25,823 nucleotides of DNA from Bacteroidales bacterium UBA1711 (GCA_002317325.1 DCJB01000047.1:1-25823), one strand, 5' to 3'. Positions 1-8,509 are shown, counted from the first letter of the stretch. Numbers and translations: made by a program. The notes: generated from the letters alone by a model not told the origin.

Positions 1-28
1 ACATCTATTAGGAAACACTAGTGATCTT

Positions 29-42
29 AATTCTTAATTCCC
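29..42. repeat. short heptamer array (AATTCTT/AATTCCC)
   Basis: Two 7-bp units sit in the noncoding stretch 1-85 before the first gene. The same AATTCTY heptamer forms a five-copy array at 8537-8571, and the related AATTCAC heptamer surrounds the small gene at 9938. It looks like a genome-wide intergenic repeat family. Nothing else recognisable lies in 1-68; the upstream gene is outside the window. Confidence 0.5.
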
Positions 43-68
43 AAAACGGTTTATTCGTTTTTTTTGTG

Positions 69-77
69 TATATTTGC
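69..77 (+). promoter_or_regulatory. Bacteroidota -7 promoter element for porD
   Basis: TATATTTGC fits the Bacteroidota sigma-ABfr -7 consensus TAnnTTTG. No clear TTTG -33 element is seen 19-21 bp upstream. The ATG at 86 is only 9 nt after the TTTG G at 76, so the 5' leader would be just a few nucleotides long. Confidence 0.5.
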
Positions 78-85
78 ACGGAGAT

Positions 86-1009
86 ATGAACAAGCGGTTT
101 GTCGCCATACTATTGTATGCCACGCTCTTGGGCTCAGTCTGCGCCCAAGAGTTCCGCTGTGCTGTCTCGGTGAACTACCAAAAGTTGATGTCCACCACCC
201 AGGCCTACGCCACCTCCGACACCAAGATATTCGAGAGCATGAAACAGGCCGTCGAGGACTTCATCAACGCCCGCAAATGGACGGCCCTCGAAATGGAGCA
301 GAACGAACTCCTCGACTGCACCTTCAGCCTCATCCTCGTCGAAAGGTCCTCGCTCTCCGACTTCAAAGGGCAGATTTCGGTCCAGCTGCGCCGACCTGTT
401 TTCAACTCCACCTACACCACCGGACTGTTCAACTACATGGAGTCGGCCGACTTCACCTTCTCCTTCAACGAAAGCCAGCCGCTCGACTACGACCCCAACA
501 CCTTCTACGGCAACCTCTCCTCGGCCATCTCCTACTACCTCTACATCATGCTGGGCATCTATTTCGACAGCTTCGCACCCAACGGCGGCGAACCCTTCTT
601 CGAGGTGGCCCACACCATCTGCCAAACGGCCGAAAACTCCGGATTCAAGGGCTGGAAGTCAACCGACAACCAAAAGGCCCGCTACTGGTTCTACGAAAAC
701 CACACCAACTCCGCCTACGCCTCCATCCACCAGGCCTACTACCTCTATCACCGCATGGGCCTCGACATGATGACCAAAGACCAGCCCCAGGCCCGCCAGA
801 ACATTATCTCCGCGCTGCGCGAGGTGCAGAACGTCCACAAGGCCCGCGCCAACACACTGGCCGTCCAGCAGTTCTTCGATGTCAAGATTTCGGAGATTGT
901 CAGCATCTTCACCCCGGCCCCGACCGAGGAACAAAAGGCCGTCTATGACATCGTCAAACAGGTGAGTCCCATCAACGCCCCCAAGCTAAAGAACTTCGCA
1001 ATGCAGTAG
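86..1009 (+). CDS. porD: type IX secretion system protein PorD (DUF4835 family)
   Basis: A 307-residue protein with an N-terminal signal peptide (hydrophobic core about residues 5-19, likely cleaved after SVCA before QEF), so exported. Its body matches my recollection of the DUF4835/PorD family: an early EFRCAVSVNYQKL-type strand, a YYLYIMLGIYFDSFAPNGG segment near the middle, and an HQAYYLYHRMGLDMM helix. The length of about 300 residues is usual for the family. PorD is a periplasmic accessory of the T9SS, which exports cargo carrying C-terminal sorting domains; two such cargo proteins are encoded in this window (2451-4823 and 22447-25823). I chose ATG 86 because the signal peptide starts there; a TTG at 74 in frame would overlap the promoter element. 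An aminotransferase gene follows 36 bp downstream. Family call is good; its exact T9SS role rests on family knowledge only. Confidence 0.75.
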   Translation: MNKRFVAILLYATLLGSVCAQEFRCAVSVNYQKLMSTTQAYATSDTKIFESMKQAVEDFINARKWTALEMEQNELLDCTFSLILVERSSLSDFKGQISVQLRRPVFNSTYTTGLFNYMESADFTFSFNESQPLDYDPNTFYGNLSSAISYYLYIMLGIYFDSFAPNGGEPFFEVAHTICQTAENSGFKGWKSTDNQKARYWFYENHTNSAYASIHQAYYLYHRMGLDMMTKDQPQARQNIISALREVQNVHKARANTLAVQQFFDVKISEIVSIFTPAPTEEQKAVYDIVKQVSPINAPKLKNFAMQ

Positions 1010-1045
1010 AATGCTTTGCTATTGTCAACAATAATACCTTTCAAC

Positions 1046-2362
1046 ATGACACAGATTCCCATACAGAAAGAGACAATCGACCGCATTGCGGCCGACAACA
1101 AGATTTCCAACCCCGGAAAAGCCTCCATCCGCGAGATGCGCAAGATGATTCAGGATGTGGAGAAGGAAACGGGCGTCCGCTTCGTGAAAATGGAGATGGG
1201 CATCCCCGGCCTCCCCGCACCCCAGGTGGGCGTCAACGCCCAAATCGAGGCGCTGAAGAGCGGCGTGGCCTCCATCTACCCCGAAATCTACGGCACCGCC
1301 GACTTCAAGCAGGAAGCCGCCCGCTTCGTCAAAAACTTCCTCGACGTGGACGTCACCCCCGACTGCTGCGTCCCCACCGTGGGCTCTATGCAGGCCGGCT
1401 TCGCCAGCTTCCTCACCCTCACCCGCTACGATGCCAAGAAAACCAAAGTGCTCTTCATCGACCCGGGCTTCCCCGTCCAAAAACAGCAGTGCCGCGTCCT
1501 CGGCATCCCCATGAAGACTTTCGATGTCTATGAGTTCCGCGGCGACAAACTCCGCGAAAAACTCGAAGAGGAACTCCGCGACGGCGACGTGGCCTGCCTC
1601 ATCTACTCCAGCCCCAACAACCCTGCCTGGTTCTGCTTCACCGACTACGAACTCCGCATCATCGGCGAAATGGCCAACAAATACGGCGTTGTGGTCCTCG
1701 AAGACGACGCCTACTTCCTCATGGACTTCCGACAGGACTACAGCGTCCCCGGCCAGGCCCCCTTCCAGCCCACCGTGGCCAAATACACCGACAACTACGT
1801 CCTCATGATTTCCGGCTCCAAGTCGTTCAGCTACGCCGGCGAGCGCATCGCCATGATGGTCTGCAGCCCCAAACTCTTCAACCGCGAGTGTCCCGACCTG
1901 GCGCGCTTCTACAGCCAGACCCAGCTCGGCCGCGCCCTCATCTTCGGCACACTCTACTGCCTCAGCTCCGGCACCGCCCACTCGGTCCAGTACGCCATGG
2001 CAGCCATGCTCAAAGGCGCCAACGACGGCTCCTTCAACTTCGTGGCCGACATCAAAGAGTACGGCGAGAAAGCCAAAATCATGAAGAAGATGTTCACCGA
2101 CAACGGCTTCTATATCGTCTATGACAAGGACATGGGCGAAGACGTGGGCGACGGCTTCTACTTCACCTTCTGCTACCCCGGCATCGGCGGAGTTGACTTG
2201 CTCAACGAACTCATCCGCTACGGCATCAGCGCCATCTCGCTCGACATCACCGGCAGCCACCGCCAAGGCATCCGCGCCTGCGTGGCCCTGGTGCTACGCG
2301 AGCAGTTCCCCGCCCTCAAAGAACGCCTCGAGAAGTTCCACGCCGACCACCCGGTCAAGTAG
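1046..2362 (+). CDS. pyridoxal-phosphate-dependent aminotransferase, class I/II
   Basis: A 438-residue fold-type I PLP enzyme. The Schiff-base lysine is K259 in SGSKSFSYAGER; the cofactor-contacting region YSSPNNPAW (about 187-195) and the Asp in VVLEDDAYF (about 216-224) are in order, and RQGIRAC near the C-terminus probably supplies the carboxylate-binding Arg. Length and sequence closely resemble a Bacteroidales family of about 440 residues annotated only as aminotransferase; the substrate is not known to me. The start at ATG 1046 is preferred over a TTG at 1016, since homologs begin about 20 residues before the KxxIRE motif. It may be cotranscribed with porD, but no functional link is evident. 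A strong hairpin at 2387-2418 follows the stop codon. Confidence 0.85.
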   Translation: MTQIPIQKETIDRIAADNKISNPGKASIREMRKMIQDVEKETGVRFVKMEMGIPGLPAPQVGVNAQIEALKSGVASIYPEIYGTADFKQEAARFVKNFLDVDVTPDCCVPTVGSMQAGFASFLTLTRYDAKKTKVLFIDPGFPVQKQQCRVLGIPMKTFDVYEFRGDKLREKLEEELRDGDVACLIYSSPNNPAWFCFTDYELRIIGEMANKYGVVVLEDDAYFLMDFRQDYSVPGQAPFQPTVAKYTDNYVLMISGSKSFSYAGERIAMMVCSPKLFNRECPDLARFYSQTQLGRALIFGTLYCLSSGTAHSVQYAMAAMLKGANDGSFNFVADIKEYGEKAKIMKKMFTDNGFYIVYDKDMGEDVGDGFYFTFCYPGIGGVDLLNELIRYGISAISLDITGSHRQGIRACVALVLREQFPALKERLEKFHADHPVK

Positions 2363-2386
2363 CTCCCCCCTTCTTCTGCAATCAAA

Positions 2387-2418
2387 AGGGCTTCCCCGCC
2401 AATCGGCAGGGAAGCCCT
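2387..2418. terminator. hairpin terminator between convergent genes
   Basis: A 10-bp perfect stem, AGGGCTTCCC pairing with GGGAAGCCCT, is extended inside by GCC/GGC. It sits between the converging aminotransferase and C10 protease genes. On the minus strand it is followed by TTTT; on the plus strand the tail is CT-rich. It probably serves both genes. Confidence 0.65.
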
Positions 2419-2450
2419 CTCTCTATTGGTTCTGTACCGCGCGGGCAGCA

Positions 2451-4823
2451 CTACCGCACCACCACCTTGGCCGCAGCGCCGTCCGCCCGCACCATATACA
2501 CGCCGCGCGGCAGCGATTCTACGCACATTCTGGCCACTCCGTCGGCCGAAGCCCTGACTCGGACCATCTCGCGACCGTTCAAGTCATACAGCATTGCCCA
2601 AGCGCCGGCCGACACTCCCTCCACCGTCACCATGTGCTCGGCGGGGTTGGGATACACCCTCGCCTCAGGGCTGCCCGGCTCGCCTATGCCGAGATAGTTG
2701 CTCTCATAGCACCCTGCGTCCGCACGTCCTTGACGCACACGCAAATTATGGTCCAAGTCGCCGTCCGCCGAAGCGTCACGCGGCTTCTCCCCGCGGTTGA
2801 TGCACACCGACCCGCGCTGCAGCTGCCAGTCTGTCTCTTCGCCATAGCCCTCGCACCCACGGCTTCCGGGACGGATGAACCGGGGACCGTCCGGGTCGTC
2901 GTTCCCGTCGTCCAAACGGGTGTTCAGCGTGTCGGCATATATGCTGCCGCCCCCTATGGCGTTGCTGCGGATGCTCGTGTCGGCGGGGGTGGCTCTCAGC
3001 ACCAGGTTGGTGTCGTTGTCCCACACAATGCAGCCCACAAGGCTGCTGCGCGAGTTCTCATACACTGCCCCTAACCCCCGATTGGCCACTATGTCGCAGC
3101 CCACCGCGCGGCCGTCGCTCGCCAGCCGCATCGCGATGCCGCAGTTCTGGCTGATGATGCTCTGCCGCAGGTTGGCGCCCTCGTTCAGCACCACGGCGGC
3201 CCCGCGGTTTCCCGCTATGCGGGTGTAGCGGCAGAGGCAGTTCTGCAGGTGGACCGCGTTGCCGCTGTCGCTGACGTTCTGCACGACCGTCAGCCCGTTC
3301 AGGAAAACGCCGCCCCCCTTAAATTCGGCGCAAGTCCCCTTCTCGCTGTACCCGTTCCTTATCGTCAGATCGGTTATGTTCAACCGCTTGTTGTACGAGG
3401 AGTTGAAACTGCACGAAATCACGCCCCGGCGGCCGCCGCCGTCAAGTATGGTCGGATGGGCTGCCGCGTCCCGCTCCGCGGCTGAAGCCTCGGTGCCGGC
3501 AAACCCGCCCACTATCGACACGGGCTGGGTGATTCTGAAGGCATACGTCGCCGTGGTGTCGCCGCAATACACCCCCTCTTTCATCCACAGGGCCTTGCCG
3601 TTGATCTGGCTGAGCACTATAGCGCTGCCCAAGTCGCTGCGGGCCTCGGTCCACGAGGTGCCGTCGCCCCGCCCGTCGGGCGAAAGGTAGAAGCGCGCCA
3701 TATTGCCCTCCCAGCCCGAAGGGGCTATATGCGTCACCATCGCCTGGCTTTGCGTGAACCCCTGCATGGTGGTGAGGGTGTAGAAACCGTCGGCATAGCC
3801 GTTCCATCCCCAGTTGAAGTGGAACTGGTCGTTGTTGTTATATCCGTCCAGCACAAAGGCGTGTCCGCCCGCCTCGCTCGCCCCTGAGTAGTAGATGGGC
3901 CGCAGCGAGTCTATCTCGCCCTTTATCATCTGCTTCCACTCGTCGTCCCCGGTGCGGTTGATGTACCGCGCCGTCGCATATCCGAAGTGCTTCAAGGCGC
4001 CGGGCACGCGGTTGCTCAGCGCGCCGCTCCCGCTGGTGTAGCCGGGATTCTGATAGTCCATCTGCACCGTGATGCCGCAGTGCCAGCAGAGCATCGAAGC
4101 CATGTGCTGCACCGCTGCCGGCGAGTGGCTGGATATGTCGTCGGGCAGCTGGTTGTAGTTGTACTCCACCGTGTCGAAATCCACCGCCTGCACCCCATAC
4201 ACCGAGTGGTTGTACGACGACTGCCCGAAGCCGTGTTTCGGATAGCGGTGATAGCGGATGATTTGGGCCATCGCAGTGGCCACGCAGCCCACCACCACGT
4301 GCTCGCCCCCCATCACGGGACAGTAGTTGTTGAAACCGCCGTACTGCCCCCAGGTCGAGGTGAGCAGGTATCCGCGACCTTTCGGCTGCGGGGCAGGCCG
4401 CCAGCTGCCGTCGCCGAGCGCCTGCCAGGCTTTGGCGGTCTCGCTGTTGGCGGGAGCTCCGGCCGCAATGCCCGCGGCTATGCTCTCGGCGCAGCAGTTC
4501 AGCCAGTCTTTCATGTTCTCGGGAGCCGCCGCACGACTGAAGGCCCCGTTCTGCGAATAGCCGAGGATGGGGGTGCAGCGGTCGTCGGCGCCCACTATCA
4601 CGAATCCGCAGCCGCCGTAATTGAAGATGTAGAGGCAGGCGACTGTCTCGCCGCATACAGTGCGTACTATGGTCTCAGCCGTCGCAAGGGTGTCGCCGCC
4701 CTTGATGAGGCCCTGGCTGCGCAGGAAATGGGCGCCCGCCGTCCGGGCCCTGCCCATGTCTATGGGCGCTGCCGTGGCCGCCGTGGCCAGCAGCAGGGCC
4801 ACCATGATGATTATGCGTCGCAT
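2451..4823 (-). CDS. secreted C10 (streptopain-like) cysteine protease with beta-helix domain and T9SS type A tail
   Basis: A 790-residue exported protein. Residues 1-19 are a signal peptide. About 22-100 resemble the C10 inhibitory propeptide. The papain-fold catalytic domain spans about 150-370, with nucleophile C180 in VVVGCVATAMAQ, H321 in GGHAFVLDGY, and the FNWGWNG motif at 336-342. About 372-700 look like a parallel beta-helix: FYLSPDGRGDGTSWTEA, then short repeats with LTIRNGYSEKGT and similar turns. The last about 75 residues carry a type A sorting domain (YPNPAEH, YDLNGREM, LPRGVYMVRADG). The T9SS would anchor or release it at the cell surface. ATG 4823 is chosen because the signal peptide starts there; the frame stays open upstream to 4952. 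It lies 32 bp after the dehydrogenase gene. Domain calls are sound; the beta-helix ligand is unknown. Confidence 0.87.
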   Translation of the reverse strand: MRRIIIMVALLLATAATAAPIDMGRARTAGAHFLRSQGLIKGGDTLATAETIVRTVCGETVACLYIFNYGGCGFVIVGADDRCTPILGYSQNGAFSRAAAPENMKDWLNCCAESIAAGIAAGAPANSETAKAWQALGDGSWRPAPQPKGRGYLLTSTWGQYGGFNNYCPVMGGEHVVVGCVATAMAQIIRYHRYPKHGFGQSSYNHSVYGVQAVDFDTVEYNYNQLPDDISSHSPAAVQHMASMLCWHCGITVQMDYQNPGYTSGSGALSNRVPGALKHFGYATARYINRTGDDEWKQMIKGEIDSLRPIYYSGASEAGGHAFVLDGYNNNDQFHFNWGWNGYADGFYTLTTMQGFTQSQAMVTHIAPSGWEGNMARFYLSPDGRGDGTSWTEARSDLGSAIVLSQINGKALWMKEGVYCGDTTATYAFRITQPVSIVGGFAGTEASAAERDAAAHPTILDGGGRRGVISCSFNSSYNKRLNITDLTIRNGYSEKGTCAEFKGGGVFLNGLTVVQNVSDSGNAVHLQNCLCRYTRIAGNRGAAVVLNEGANLRQSIISQNCGIAMRLASDGRAVGCDIVANRGLGAVYENSRSSLVGCIVWDNDTNLVLRATPADTSIRSNAIGGGSIYADTLNTRLDDGNDDPDGPRFIRPGSRGCEGYGEETDWQLQRGSVCINRGEKPRDASADGDLDHNLRVRQGRADAGCYESNYLGIGEPGSPEARVYPNPAEHMVTVEGVSAGAWAMLYDLNGREMVRVRASADGVARMCVESLPRGVYMVRADGAAAKVVVR

Positions 4824-4855
4824 TAGGGTAAAGTGTGGTTTGAGTTGTTGTTGGG

Positions 4856-5791
4856 TTAGTGGTTTTCTATGTACTGCCTCACGTGGTCGAATACTATGTC
4901 GGCCCTGATGTCGAAGGCCTCGCGGGTGGCGTAGCCCACGTGCGGGGCGCACACGCAGTTCGGCGCGCCGAGGAGCGGGTGCTCCGCCGGCAGCGGCGGC
5001 TCCTGCTCATACACGTCTATGCCCGCGCCCGCAATCCGACGCTCACGCAGTGCCTCTGCCAGTGCCTCGCTGTCAACCACGCCCCCGCGCGCGGTGTTGA
5101 TGAGTATGGCCGACGGCTTCATCAGCCCTATCCGGCGGCGGTCTATCAGGTGCTTCGTCTCGCTGTTCAGCGGCACGTGCAGCGTCACTATGTCGCTCTC
5201 CCTCATCAGGCTGTCAAGGTCGGTATAGGTGGCGCATAGGGCCTCGACCTCTTCGCGGCGGCTCCGGCTGTAGGCCGCCACGCGGCAGCCGAAGGCCTTC
5301 AGCAGACGGATGACCGCGATGCCTATGGCGCCGGTGCCCACCACGCCTACGGTCTTCCCCCGCAGCTCCCGCCCGAGAAAGGCGCCCCGGTCCCCGCCCC
5401 GCCGCAGGTCGGAATCGAGGGCGGTGACGCGCCGCAGCACGTCAATCATCAGCCCCACGGCCAGCTCGCTCACCGCCGTGGTGCTGTAGCCCGCCGCATT
5501 CTGCACCGCTATGCCGTGGGCTTCGCAATAGGCGAGGTCTATATGGTCAAGCCCCGTGAACGCCACCGACAGGTACTTCAACTTAGGGCACTGGCGCAGC
5601 ACCTCGGCGGGCAGTTTGATGTTGGAAATCACGGCCGCTTCGGCTTCGCCCATCCGCTCTGCCAGCGCTTTCGGAGCCTCGTTGCGGTCCATGTAGTAGC
5701 TGAAGGTGTGTCCCTTGGCCGAAAACTCCCTTCTCAGCATTTCAAAACGCTCCGCACTCATGCCGAGCGGTTCGACGCATACTATGTTCAT
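4856..5791 (-). CDS. D-isomer-specific 2-hydroxyacid dehydrogenase
   Basis: A 311-residue NAD(P)-dependent oxidoreductase with the full signature of the family: GTGAIG at 152-157 in the Rossmann fold, R235 in NTARGG, E264 in VYEQEP, and the proton-shuttling H284 in CAPHVGYAT. It would interconvert a 2-keto acid and a D-2-hydroxy acid; glyoxylate/hydroxypyruvate reductase or D-lactate dehydrogenase are possible and cannot be separated here. It differs clearly from the SerA at 10373-11293, which lacks the canonical His, so the two are not recent duplicates. It lies between the flavin reductase gene (67 bp upstream, with a hairpin in the gap) and the C10 protease gene (32 bp downstream). Confidence 0.87.
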   Translation of the reverse strand: MNIVCVEPLGMSAERFEMLRREFSAKGHTFSYYMDRNEAPKALAERMGEAEAAVISNIKLPAEVLRQCPKLKYLSVAFTGLDHIDLAYCEAHGIAVQNAAGYSTTAVSELAVGLMIDVLRRVTALDSDLRRGGDRGAFLGRELRGKTVGVVGTGAIGIAVIRLLKAFGCRVAAYSRSRREEVEALCATYTDLDSLMRESDIVTLHVPLNSETKHLIDRRRIGLMKPSAILINTARGGVVDSEALAEALRERRIAGAGIDVYEQEPPLPAEHPLLGAPNCVCAPHVGYATREAFDIRADIVFDHVRQYIENH

Positions 5792-5818
5792 TTGTCTCGT
5801 TGATATTGTGTTTATAAT

Positions 5819-5854
5819 GGCAGAAGGGCCGTCCGTGCGAACGCCCTTCCTGCC
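5819..5854 (-). terminator. hairpin downstream of flavin reductase
   Basis: GGCAGAAGGGC pairs with GCCCTTCCTGCC with one bulged C, giving an 11-bp stem in the gap after the flavin reductase stop. No strong T-tract follows on the minus strand (ATTATAAACAC). It is therefore likely a weak terminator or an mRNA-end-stabilising stem that could let part of the dnaA-side transcript read on. Confidence 0.5.
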
Positions 5855-5858
5855 GGTG

Positions 5859-6422
5859 TCATTTCTTCTTCACCGAAAAGCCGAATCCGCCTATCTTCTC
5901 GCCCAACCCGTAGTATTTGCCGTGCGAGTAGGCCAACGGGCGGGCGTGGTTGAGCTGGAAGGCGCCGGTCCCTTTGTCTATCAGCGCCTCTTCGGCATCA
6001 ATGGCCACCACGCGGGCCAAAAACATATCGTGGCTCCCCAGCTCTTTTATTTCCGTCACACGGCACTCGATGTTCAGCGGGCTTTCGGCTATCAGCGGCG
6101 CCTTCACCACCTGCCCCGCCTCCGGGGTGAGGCGCATTTCTTTGAATTTGTCGTGATCGCGCCCGCTGTTCACCCCGCACCAGTCGGTGGCCCTCGCCAA
6201 TGCCTCGGTCGTCAGGTTGATGACAAACTCGCCCGTCCGGCGGATGAGGTCGTAGGAGTGCCGCTCGCGGCGCACCGATATGTAGCACATCGGCGGGTCG
6301 GTGCACACGGTGCCCGTCCAGGCTATTGTCAGTATGTTGTAGTTCTCGGGGCTGTCGCCGCAGCTCACCATCACGGCCGGCAGGGGGTAGATGAGCGTGC
6401 CGGGCTTGAACGCTGTCTTCAT
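5859..6422 (-). CDS. flavin reductase family protein (flavoredoxin-like)
   Basis: A 187-residue protein of the FMN-binding split-barrel flavin reductase family. Visible features are the N-terminal PLPAVMVSCG strand, NILTIAWTGTVCTDPPMCYISV (Asn and Thr residues that usually contact FMN), the RHSYDLIRRTGEFVINL segment, and a C-terminal YYGLGEKIGGFGFSVKK tail typical of Bacteroidales members. It would bind FMN and pass electrons from NAD(P)H; the partner is unknown. ATG 6422 lies 12 bp downstream of the dnaA stop, so it is very probably cotranscribed with dnaA. The product is most likely a cytosolic redox enzyme with no direct replication role. Confidence 0.82.
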   Translation of the reverse strand: MKTAFKPGTLIYPLPAVMVSCGDSPENYNILTIAWTGTVCTDPPMCYISVRRERHSYDLIRRTGEFVINLTTEALARATDWCGVNSGRDHDKFKEMRLTPEAGQVVKAPLIAESPLNIECRVTEIKELGSHDMFLARVVAIDAEEALIDKGTGAFQLNHARPLAYSHGKYYGLGEKIGGFGFSVKKK

Positions 6423-6434
6423 GGCGGTCGCCTC

Positions 6435-7880
6435 CTATTCTTTGAACCGTTTCTCCAAGTCGTCTATCCAACCCCGCAGCTGCCGGTCGGTCTCGGCCAG
6501 GTTGGCTATGGTCTTGCAGGCGTGCAGCACCGTGGCGTGGTCCTTATTGCCGCACTGCAACCCGATGATGGCCAACGACGACTTGGTCATCTTCTTCGCA
6601 AAGTACATGGTCAGCTGCCGCGCCTGCACTATCTCGCGCTTGCGGGTGCGCGACTGGATGTTGTCCACCGAAATATTGAAGTAGTCGCACACCACTTTCT
6701 GAATATACTCGATGGTCACCTCGCGGCTGGTGCTCTTCACAAACTTATCCACCATCTCGCGCGCCAAATCTATGGTGATGTCTTTGTGGTTGAGCGACGA
6801 CTGCGCCATGAGCGAAATCAGCGCCCCCTCCAGCTCGCGTATGTTGGTGTTTATGTTGTAGGCTATATATTCTATCACCTCATCGGGCATCTCCATGCCG
6901 TCGTTGGCCAGCTTCTGGCGCAGTATCCTCATGCGGGTCTCCACATCGGGCGGCAGCAGTTCGGCCGAAAGCCCCCACTTCAAACGCGAAATCAGCCGCG
7001 TCTCTAACCCCTGCATCTCGCTCGGCGCCTTGTCGCTGGTGATGATGAGCTGCTTGCCCGCCTGATGGAGGGTGTTGAATATGTGGAAGAAGGCCTCCTG
7101 AGTCTTGGGTGCCTTGTTGGCCCAAAACTGGATGTCGTCTATTATCAACACATCCATCTGCTCATAGAAGTGGATGAAGTCCGAGGTGGTCTTGTCACGC
7201 CCGGCGTCAGCAAACTGCTGCATAAACTGCTCCGAGGTGACAAACAGGACCAGCTTCTCGGGGTGGATCTCTTTCACTCGCAAGCCTATGGCATTGGCCA
7301 AATGGGTCTTCCCGAGTCCCACTCCCCCATAGAGCATCAACGGGTTGAAGGATGTCTTGCCCGGATTCTCGGCCACGGCGTAGCCCGCCGCGCGGGCCAG
7401 CCGGTTGCACTCGCCCTCCACATAGTTGGTCAGCGTGTACGACGAACTCAGCTGCGAGTTCACGCGCACCTTCTGTATGCCCGGTATGGCAAAGGGATTC
7501 ATCAGCTGGTGCTGCTGGTTCTGGACGGCGAGGGGCACATCCGTCAGCCGGTTGCTCACCGCGGGGTGGCCCGACGAGGGCACCTTGGTGGTCAGGGGCA
7601 GGTCCGATATGCTCGTGTCCATCACTATGCTGTATTGGAGGCAGGCCTGGCTGCCGAGCGTGAGCCGGATGGCGTCTTTCAGCAGCCGCACATAGTTCTG
7701 CTCCAACCACTCATAAAAAAACTGGCTCGGCACCTGGATTGTCAGCGTGCAGCCCTCCAACCGCACGGGCACTATGGGACGGAACCAGGTGTCGAACACC
7801 CGCTCGTTCTCCTTGCCCGCAAGGTTGTCTTTTATGAACGCAAGACACTCGTCCCACACTTTCACATAATCCTTTTCCAT
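6435..7880 (-). CDS. dnaA: chromosomal replication initiator protein DnaA
   Basis: A 481-residue AAA+ initiator that binds DnaA boxes at oriC, melts the origin and recruits helicase. All four domains are visible: an N-terminal interaction domain (1-about 85), a variable linker (about 86-145), an AAA+ core with Walker A GGVGLGKT (185-192) and Walker B VLIIDDIQ (D248, D249), and C-terminal domain IV with the DNA-binding signature NKDHATVLHACKTI. The start is ATG 7880; a TTG at 7895 adds only five residues. The 807-bp gene-free region in front is a candidate origin. The flavin reductase gene follows 12 bp after the stop. No clean promoter is seen; GACCTTTG on the minus strand at 7923-7930 is one base off TAnnTTTG. 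Confidence 0.97.
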   Translation of the reverse strand: MEKDYVKVWDECLAFIKDNLAGKENERVFDTWFRPIVPVRLEGCTLTIQVPSQFFYEWLEQNYVRLLKDAIRLTLGSQACLQYSIVMDTSISDLPLTTKVPSSGHPAVSNRLTDVPLAVQNQQHQLMNPFAIPGIQKVRVNSQLSSSYTLTNYVEGECNRLARAAGYAVAENPGKTSFNPLMLYGGVGLGKTHLANAIGLRVKEIHPEKLVLFVTSEQFMQQFADAGRDKTTSDFIHFYEQMDVLIIDDIQFWANKAPKTQEAFFHIFNTLHQAGKQLIITSDKAPSEMQGLETRLISRLKWGLSAELLPPDVETRMRILRQKLANDGMEMPDEVIEYIAYNINTNIRELEGALISLMAQSSLNHKDITIDLAREMVDKFVKSTSREVTIEYIQKVVCDYFNISVDNIQSRTRKREIVQARQLTMYFAKKMTKSSLAIIGLQCGNKDHATVLHACKTIANLAETDRQLRGWIDDLEKRFKE

Positions 7881-8024
7881 GAGCTGTATTGTCAATTTTC
7901 GTTGTTTTTGTTCTCATTAGGGCAAAGGTCTCCCCGACCTTTTCCGTTGCAAATTTCCAACATTTCTATCACCCATCTTGTGAAAAATAAATTTGCACAT
8001 CTTCATTTTTTTTCATAAAGTACA

Positions 8025-8057
8025 CCCACCCCCAAACCCACCCTCAAGCCCCCCCCC
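8025..8057 (-). other. G-quadruplex / i-motif forming tract
   Basis: The plus strand has five C-tracts of 3, 5, 3, 3 and 9 bases, separated by spacers of 1, 3, 1 and 5 bases. The minus strand, which is the non-template strand of dnaA, therefore meets the G3+N1-7 rule with one tract to spare. It lies about 145-180 bp before the dnaA start. Folding is inferred, not shown. Confidence 0.55.
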
Positions 8058-8340
8058 ATCTCAAAAAGTTGAAAAATAAACCCATTTGCCCTCCTCCCCC
8101 GTTTCCAAGCCCCTAAATATACACTTTTTTTTCAATCCCCGCACCTTCCTTCTCATTTTTTCCATCTTTTCAACCACCTTTTGTTGATATTGATTTCAAC
8201 TCGCTGAACGGTAAGGGCGTATTTGTTGAAAACTTCCACAACACACCGTTTTACAACCACTTACATCTAACGATTTGAATATCACAAACTCCTCGACAGG
8301 GGTCATTTTATAAGTGCTTAGTCTTCAAAAAACTCTTGTG

Positions 8341-8349
8341 TTATTCACA
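8341..8349 (+). other. DnaA box TTATTCACA
   Basis: A perfect match to TTATNCACA, lying within the inverted repeat TTGTG-TTATT-CACAA at 8336-8350. It is the only perfect match I found in the spacer, so it may serve dnaA autoregulation rather than define an origin. Confidence 0.5.
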
Positions 8350-8468
8350 ATCGGCTGTTGGAAATTTGTCCTCCCAACACCCCCTCCGACAATTGGAAAA
8401 AAATGCCGCTTTTTCGCCCTAACCCTCCTCTTTCCCCTTGCCCACACTCATCCCGCCGTGTCATGCGT

Positions 8469-8509
8469 CACCACCACCACCACCACCACCACCACCACCA
8501 CACACACAC
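8469..8509. repeat. (CAC)11 microsatellite followed by a CA run
   Basis: Eleven perfect CAC triplets (8469-8501) run into a short CA dinucleotide run (to 8509). It is noncoding and lies about 110 bp before the serC promoter. Such a run is prone to slippage. Confidence 0.9.

Noticed and set aside
1025..2266. 413-residue open frame opposite the aminotransferase
   Set aside because: Shadow frame caused by the C-rich third codon positions of the real gene; sequence is low-complexity Val/Ala/Gly/Asp/His.
4856..5791. Second serA
   Set aside because: It has the canonical R-E-H triad and GxGxxG of general D-2-hydroxyacid dehydrogenases and is not close to the Bacteroidales SerA at 10373.
5706..7007. 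433-residue plus-strand open frame over flavin reductase and dnaA
   Set aside because: Covers parts of two well-identified minus-strand genes and shows no domain.
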